41,901 nt of DNA from positions 96,459 through 138,359 of the forward strand of contig WELB01000281.1 in the NCBI GenBank assembly GCA_009602725.1, in the 5' to 3' direction. The notes beneath the pieces were generated by a model that saw nothing but the letters and a program-made list of their open reading frames with translations, searched no databases and was not told the DNA's origin. A program made the position numbers and the translations under genes. This stretch comes from Spirogloea muscicola. Taxonomy: Eukaryota > Streptophyta > Zygnematophyceae > Spirogloeales > Spirogloeaceae. Below are positions 40,320 through 41,901 of this stretch, piece by piece (position 1 is the first letter of the stretch; every line of letters begins with the position of its first letter).

Positions 40320-41035
40320 CCTTGTGGCGGTGGGAAGGTGGCGGCGCTGCGGGAGGCTGCCAAAAAGGAGCTCAAGAAGCAGCAGCCTCTGGCTTGCGCA
40401 GCGGGGTTGCTCTTCCTCCCCTCAGCTCATCTGACTTGCTACTGCTGACACGGGGGTATTGAGGGCGCCCTGTCTGCCTAGCCTTTGGCTCCGTCATGAA
40501 CACCTGTATGCATCTGGCTGGCATTTCACAGCCGATTCTTTCATATCAGCAGCCGCTTTCTAGAAGCAGAACCCAAGTACAGGTTTAGGCAGGCAGGCAG
40601 TATCGGAAGCATCCGGCGCTCGTGCCTCTCATTACCCGCATGGTCGCCGCATGCGACTCCCGCATGGAGCGCAGGGTGTGCGACGCCATCCTCGTGCTGC
40701 TGGGGTTCGGCGCGGGGATGCCGCCGGGCTGCGTCGCCCACCTACACCTCAGCTGCTTCAGCTTCCACGTCACGTGGCCCGGGCCGTGGGGCGGCGCGGG
40801 CGGCGAGGATGAAGAGCCGCCGAGGGTGGAGATGACAGTGCGAATCCACGACACGAAATGCGACGCCCACAATCAGGCCTCCGTCGTCCCGGTGCGTTTT
40901 GCCGAGGTCCAGCCTTGGGGCCACTGCGCCATTTACTGGGTGCCGGCGCTGTTCACCAAGTTGAACGTCTAGCGGGGCGGCGACTTTTCGAGGTCCGTCC
41001 ACAAGTGTAGCCTGGCGATTGATATGCAGCGTTGG
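40320..41035 (+). repeat. Forward arm of an inverted duplication with an unrecognised coding-like module
   Basis: After the 179 bp insertion, an open frame (40622-40972) reads ITRMVAACDSRMERRVCDAI, then GFGAGMPPGCVAHLHLSCFS, VEMTVRIHDTKCDAHNQASV and CAIYWVPALFTKLNV-stop. Beyond that stop the similarity to the other arm continues (RGGDFSRSVHKCSLAIDMQR). I do not recognise the protein. The stop after LNV is a Trp codon in the partner, so this arm is probably a decayed copy. Confidence 0.7.
40383..40561 (+). mobile_element. 179 bp truncated retroelement insertion with AGAAGCAG target-site duplication
   Basis: AGAAGCAG at 40375-40382 and 40562-40569 flanks a segment encoding SSSDLLLLTRGY-stop and then the GCCCTGTCTGCCTAGCC ... 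ATGAACACCTGTATGCATCT tail, ending at AGCAGCCGCTTTCT. The segment is nearly identical to 11123-11304. The inverted arm at 41640-41700 lacks it and supplies an empty-site sequence. Confidence 0.85.
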
Positions 41036-41224
41036 GGCGACTGGTACATCATCCTGCGCTTCCACCGCGGCGAACCTCTCCGCACGGAGCTGGTGAGCGG
41101 GCGATTGCGGCACACGCGAGCGGCCGGAGCAGGCCCGTCGCGCACGCGCACACGCCCGTCATCGGCTCTGCGGAAGGGCTGGCCGCGTTGGGAGCGCGAG
41201 AGGTTGGACCAGTTGCTGTAATGC

Positions 41225-41740
41225 TCCACGTCCACGGCTGGGCTGCCCTCGTGTATAGAGCGCCAAAAGATTCTGCCTCGCCAGACATCCCATTGCGTGA
41301 AGAGGGCCAGCACCCAGTACTTTGCGGGAGGCCCCAAGGGACCACCTCTGCAATGGGCACCGGGACGACGGCCGCCTGATTGTGTGCTTCGCGCTTGAGG
41401 TCGTGGATTCGCACAATAATCTCCACGCTCGGTGGCCATTCATCCTTGCCGCCCGCAATGCCCCACGGCCAGGGCCACGTAGTGTCGAAGCTGAAGCAGC
41501 TGAGGCGTAGGTGGGCGTCGCAGCCTGGCCGCATGCCCGCGCCGAACCCAGAAGTAGCAGGACCGCATTGCAGACCCTCCATGTGGAGGTCACAAGCGGC
41601 GACCATGCGGACGATGAGGGGGCACGAGGGCCGGCTGCTTCCGAATGGCCTGTCGCATCTGTGGAGCAGGTTCTGCCTCCTGTAACCCCCCTTGGCAGCC
41701 TCCCGCAACGCCGCCACACCTCCCACCACCACGACATCGC
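41225..41740 (-). repeat. Reverse arm of the same inverted duplication
   Basis: On the reverse strand from 41737: WEVWRRCGRLPRG, IVRMVAACDLHMEGLQCG, SGFGAGMRPGCDAHLRLSCF, VEIIVRIHDLKREAHNQAAV, and in another frame KYWVLALFTQWDVWRGRIF and WRSIHEGSPAVDVEHY. It matches the forward arm residue for residue with moderate divergence and frameshifts. About 190 bp (41036-41224) separates the arms. 41741-41901 is G/C-rich with no recognised feature. Confidence 0.7.
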
Positions 41741-41901
41741 TGGGGCGTTCGCAGCGTTGCGGGTGGCCTCCTAGTACTGGGGGCAGCGGGCGGATGGGTC
41801 ACTCGTGCCGTGCGCTCGCTCCCTCAGCCGGCGACTCCGCGGCGGCGGGCTTGCGCATGCGGGCGGCAGTGGCGGACGTCCAGGGGGGGGTGGAGGGGGG
41901 G

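Noticed and set aside
1-41901. tRNA, rRNA, CRISPR or riboswitch
   Set aside because: No cloverleaf with a T-arm GGTTCRA motif, no rRNA-like stretch and no regularly spaced repeat array was seen; the tandem repeats present are microsatellite or duplication products.

Overview
The window looks like nuclear DNA of a green plant lineage, most likely a chlorophyte alga. It is GC-rich and intron-dense. The seven recognisable genes all encode eukaryotic proteins, several with plant-type features: TRM2 with a CCCH zinc finger, a LIFEGUARD-type BAX-inhibitor protein, a plant-type PEX11 and an At1g29790-like methyltransferase. I cannot fix the class or species from sequence alone. No rRNA, tRNA, CRISPR array or prokaryotic-style operon was seen.

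Layout. 1-8600 is a graveyard of 5'-truncated retroelement copies. 8636-10384 (-) is an LDAH-like lipase/hydrolase with 5 exons. 10400-11740 holds more retroelement tails. 12125-16101 (-) is TRMT2A/TRM2 with 14 exons, and it shares a 134 bp divergent promoter with 16236-20344 (+) NOL10/Enp2 (15 exons). 21438-22953 (-) is PEX11, whose N-terminal exon(s) I could not find. 24402-26656 (-) is METTL5 (9 exons). 27793-30820 (-) is a membrane-anchored plant-type methyltransferase (10 exons). 30950-34670 is a second retroelement cluster with one long C-terminal ORF. 34984-36836 (+) is the LIFEGUARD/TMBIM gene (5 exons). 36840-39770 is mostly unrecognised sequence, containing an ambiguous poly-C tract and a hexanucleotide microsatellite. 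39770-41901 holds repeats and an inverted duplication of an unrecognised coding-like module. Splice junctions were placed by eye from conserved protein sequence, and all exon phases were checked to be consistent.

Functional theme. TRMT2A (tRNA m5U), METTL5 (18S rRNA m6A) and NOL10 (small-subunit processome) all serve RNA modification or ribosome assembly. LDAH and PEX11 concern lipid droplets and peroxisomes. This is probably chance neighbourhood; only TRMT2A and NOL10 look co-regulated.

The most unusual signal is the repeat system. Many copies of a retroelement C-terminus (C-x-C...H-x3-C finger plus restriction-like endonuclease-like motif, ending in a conserved LTRGY-stop) lie next to very short insertions that consist only of the element's 3' tail (27 to about 180 bp). 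At least five of these are flanked by 5-9 bp direct repeats that look like target-site duplications, and two of the five interrupt reading frames that join cleanly once the insert is removed. One tail fragment has become part of the first exon of the LDAH gene. This looks like target-primed insertion of minimal 3' tails, including a roughly 60 bp hairpin unit.
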